Source: Xanthomonas codiaei
GTDB taxonomy: Bacteria > Pseudomonadota > Gammaproteobacteria > Xanthomonadales > Xanthomonadaceae
DNA: 63,292 nucleotides
Assembly: GCF_002939785.1 (NCBI RefSeq)
Contig: NZ_MDEC01000012.1
Span: 1 to 63,292 of the forward strand
Direction of reading: 5' to 3'
The position numbers and the translations under genes are program-made. Positions 61,366 through 63,292 of the stretch are shown one piece after another (the first letter of the stretch is position 1; every line of letters starts with the position of its first letter). The notes under the pieces are model-generated. The model had not been told where the DNA came from. It ran no database searches and was given only the letters and a program-made list of their open reading frames with translations.

Positions 61366-63292
61366 GTGGCCAAGAATGACAAGCCGGTTTTCCAGGGACA
61401 TCACCTTATTGAGCAGCAAGCATTCCGAGACAGTGCTCTGCTCAAGAAGCTCTACAGTTTCGGGCTTTTCAATCTGGATGGTGACGTCAATCTGCTGAAC
61501 CTCCCGGCGGACAAGCAACTGGCGCTGCAGCTCGACGTCTCTCCTCACAACGGCGGCCCTCTCGGACAGTATTCCCAGGGCCTGAGGCAAGAACTGAATT
61601 TTCTCCAGAAGAGCTTTGATGGCCAAGCCGTACTGACTGGCGATCGTGGGGCGGCCGCGAGGGTTGCTAATGACGTGGACAGGCTTTGCGCCACTTTGAA
61701 AGTGGCCATGGTGAACAACGATCTGCTGACCAACACGCCCATCGGAATGACAGTGGAGCAGGCCAACCAATTCAACCGGGATTTCTTCAAGAAACTGCCG
61801 GCCTACCAACAAACTCATAGCCTGCAGATCGATGAAGCCATCAAGCTGACGGGTCCGGAAGCACGTTGGCCCGCGGTACTCAAGTCAGAACCCAATCTCA
61901 TCCACAGTCTTAACGCGATCGATCAACCGGGTTCCAAGACGGTCAAAGGCGATGCGGCAATCGGTCGGCAGGTGTTGCGAGAATCGGTCGAGCAGGCGCA
62001 GGCAGGCGGACGTCTGACGCTTTCAGCGCAGGGTGCCGATCAGGTCAGTCAAGCTTTTTCCAGCAACGCTGCAGCAGTGCCAAGGACATCCAGCTCCACT
62101 AGGTTGGATCTTGATTCCATGGTTGTTCCACGATCGCAACGCGGCTTCGCCTCAGCAGAGCTACTAGCAGGCGATCTATCGGCAGGCCAGGCGCTGCGCA
62201 CCGCCGGCCTGCTCGCCACCGCCACCGCCGCCGACGCGGTGGCGTCCGGCCAACGCGCCACGCACTTGCTCGGCCAGGACAACCCGCTGGCCGCGCAGTC
62301 GGAGCTGGCGCAGTTCGCCGGGCGCAATGTCGGTGGCTGGGCCGGCGGCACGGCAGCGGCCTACGCGCTGGGCAGCTCCGGCGCCGGACCGATGGTGCTG
62401 ATCGCCGCAGACGCCTATTTCATGAGCGTGGCCGGCGAGAAGGCCGCCGCGTTGCTCGATAACCGCGCCATCTATACCCAGACCGATCGCGATGGCACGC
62501 AGTGGTCCTTCGATGGCCGCGCCTGGGCGCGCGAGGGCAAGGCCGACACCACTGCCGATGGCGTGGACAACCCCACTGCCACGCCCATCGTTGCCAGCTA
62601 CCAAAAAACACGCGAACTCAATTACCAGGCCACCAACGTCGCTGCCGCACTGGCCTTGAAGGATGCGCCCGCACCGCAGGATCCTTACCAGCAGCCGGCC
62701 AACGCCACCGACCGTCCCAGCCTGAGCCCTGCCGACTGGCGACGCGACCCGGCAGACGGCCAATGGCATCGCCTGGTCAAGACCGAGATCTCCGGTGCCA
62801 ACGATCGCGGCAGCTACGTGCAGGAGACCGCCTTGCCGCCACGCGCGGCCGAACTGGAGGCGCAGGCGCAGGCCACCATCGCCTGCAACATCGCCAACAG
62901 CCCAGGGGCGATCGCCGCGCGTTATGAACTGGCCTACCACCGCAGCGGCTGGGCCGCCGATGGGCTGCCGATGTCGCCGGCCGTGCAGCAAGCGTTGCCG
63001 GATCCGGATGCGCTGACCGCCTCGGACGGTCAGCGCTACTACCGCAACATGGAGGGCCAGTGGACCAGCCACGGCGCTCCGCCCGATGCCAACCGGGTGC
63101 TGGAACTGGAGACCACGCGCGCCATGCTGCAGCCAGCGCTCGCCGAGCAGGCCCAGGCGATTGCCGCCATCCAGCAAACCCCACCGTCGCCGCAGGACGT
63201 GCAGCGCGAGCAGACGCTGTACCGCTACCGCATCGTGGGCACGGAACTGCAGCCGCACTGGCGCGAAGCGATCGAGCTGGCGACACAGCGCA
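61366..63292 (+). CDS. AHH-type nuclease toxin 2 (runs off the right edge)
   Basis: Open from GTG 61366 to the edge, 642 codons. The GTG is the only start between the in-frame TGA at 61339 and the first motif; GGA lies ten bases upstream. The N-terminal domain has Gly11-His12-His13, Asn42, Leu46-Pro47, His61, Gly63-Gly64 and Tyr69, parallel to toxin 1. Residues 80-255 are divergent and helical; from about 257 the shared region follows, then the tail QALPDPDALTASDGQRYY through ELATQR that toxin 1 lacks. Comparison with the remnant at 57729 predicts the stop about five codons past the edge, near 647 residues. An ATG-only gene search would miss it. Confidence 0.72.
   Translation, partial: MAKNDKPVFQGHHLIEQQAFRDSALLKKLYSFGLFNLDGDVNLLNLPADKQLALQLDVSPHNGGPLGQYSQGLRQELNFLQKSFDGQAVLTGDRGAAARVANDVDRLCATLKVAMVNNDLLTNTPIGMTVEQANQFNRDFFKKLPAYQQTHSLQIDEAIKLTGPEARWPAVLKSEPNLIHSLNAIDQPGSKTVKGDAAIGRQVLRESVEQAQAGGRLTLSAQGADQVSQAFSSNAAAVPRTSSSTRLDLDSMVVPRSQRGFASAELLAGDLSAGQALRTAGLLATATAADAVASGQRATHLLGQDNPLAAQSELAQFAGRNVGGWAGGTAAAYALGSSGAGPMVLIAADAYFMSVAGEKAAALLDNRAIYTQTDRDGTQWSFDGRAWAREGKADTTADGVDNPTATPIVASYQKTRELNYQATNVAAALALKDAPAPQDPYQQPANATDRPSLSPADWRRDPADGQWHRLVKTEISGANDRGSYVQETALPPRAAELEAQAQATIACNIANSPGAIAARYELAYHRSGWAADGLPMSPAVQQALPDPDALTASDGQRYYRNMEGQWTSHGAPPDANRVLELETTRAMLQPALAEQAQAIAAIQQTPPSPQDVQREQTLYRYRIVGTELQPHWREAIELATQR
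62133..62959 (+). repeat. long direct repeat, copy 2 (shared toxin C-terminal region)
   Basis: About 827 bases matching 59742-60561. The tail beyond it, 62985-63292, matches 57760-58060 after rpfB, so the island contains two different sets of direct repeats able to recombine. Confidence 0.9.

Noticed and set aside
62985..63292. XVIPCD type IV secretion signal at the toxin C-terminus
   Set aside because: The visible tail lacks the sequence features I associate with XVIPCD, and the remnant at 57729-58073 ends without it. It cannot be fully excluded because the gene leaves the window.

Overview
The window looks like chromosomal DNA of a Xanthomonas (Lysobacteraceae, Gammaproteobacteria). The evidence is high GC with strong GC3 bias, a TonB-dependent receptor of the Xanthomonas/Caulobacter type, rpfB next to an aconitase gene (the rpf quorum-sensing locus), and dispersed intergenic palindromes of the kind usual in this genus. 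Genus is an inference from gene content; species cannot be decided from the sequence alone.

Layout. (1) 1-3.8 kb: a lower-GC left edge with the last codons of an unknown gene, then a TonB-dependent receptor on the minus strand. (2) 4.4-11.3 kb: a motor and chemotaxis block in two units: motA-like, motB-like, a ParA-type ATPase (ParC-like) and a repeat-bearing CheW-domain protein (ParP-like); then STAS, cheY and cheA. (3) 11.5-42.6 kb: ten methyl-accepting chemotaxis proteins (MCP1-MCP10) in one direction, interleaved with a secreted protein that looks like a free-standing receptor sensor domain, an outer-membrane MetA-like protein, a YcgR-type c-di-GMP brake protein, cheW and a small periplasmic protein. 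(4) 42.9-47.8 kb: cheR-cheD-cheB-PAS/GAF/GGDEF/EAL, the first three joined by ATGA overlaps. (5) 48-57.7 kb: hydrolase, acnB, a VapBC-like pair, acnA (rpfA), a lipoprotein and rpfB. (6) 57.7-63.3 kb: an accessory island immediately after the rpfB terminator, where rpfF would be expected. It holds a broken gene tail and two immunity-toxin pairs (Imm11-like protein followed by a protein with an N-terminal AHH-type nuclease domain and a shared C-terminal region). The second toxin gene runs off the right edge, probably only about 15-20 bases short of its stop.

How it works together. The receptors feed CheA/CheW/CheY. CheR, CheB and CheD modify receptors, and six of the ten receptors end in an xWxxF tether of the type that recruits CheR or CheB. 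ParC/ParP-like proteins probably position the arrays, MotA/MotB-like proteins form a stator, and YcgR plus the GGDEF/EAL enzyme connect swimming to c-di-GMP. Up to fourteen sites resembling the flagellar sigma-28 (FliA) promoter, TAAAGTTT-N11-GCCGATAA, precede these genes, so most of the block reads as one sigma-28 regulon.

Most notable items: the orphan secreted sensor domain under its own sigma-28 promoter (14151-14684), the immunity-toxin island splitting the rpf locus, the apparently leaderless motA transcript, the tandem-repeat ParP-like linker, a receptor PAS domain with the His/Trp spacing of the heme sensor Aer2, and an outer-membrane protein inside the chemotaxis regulon.
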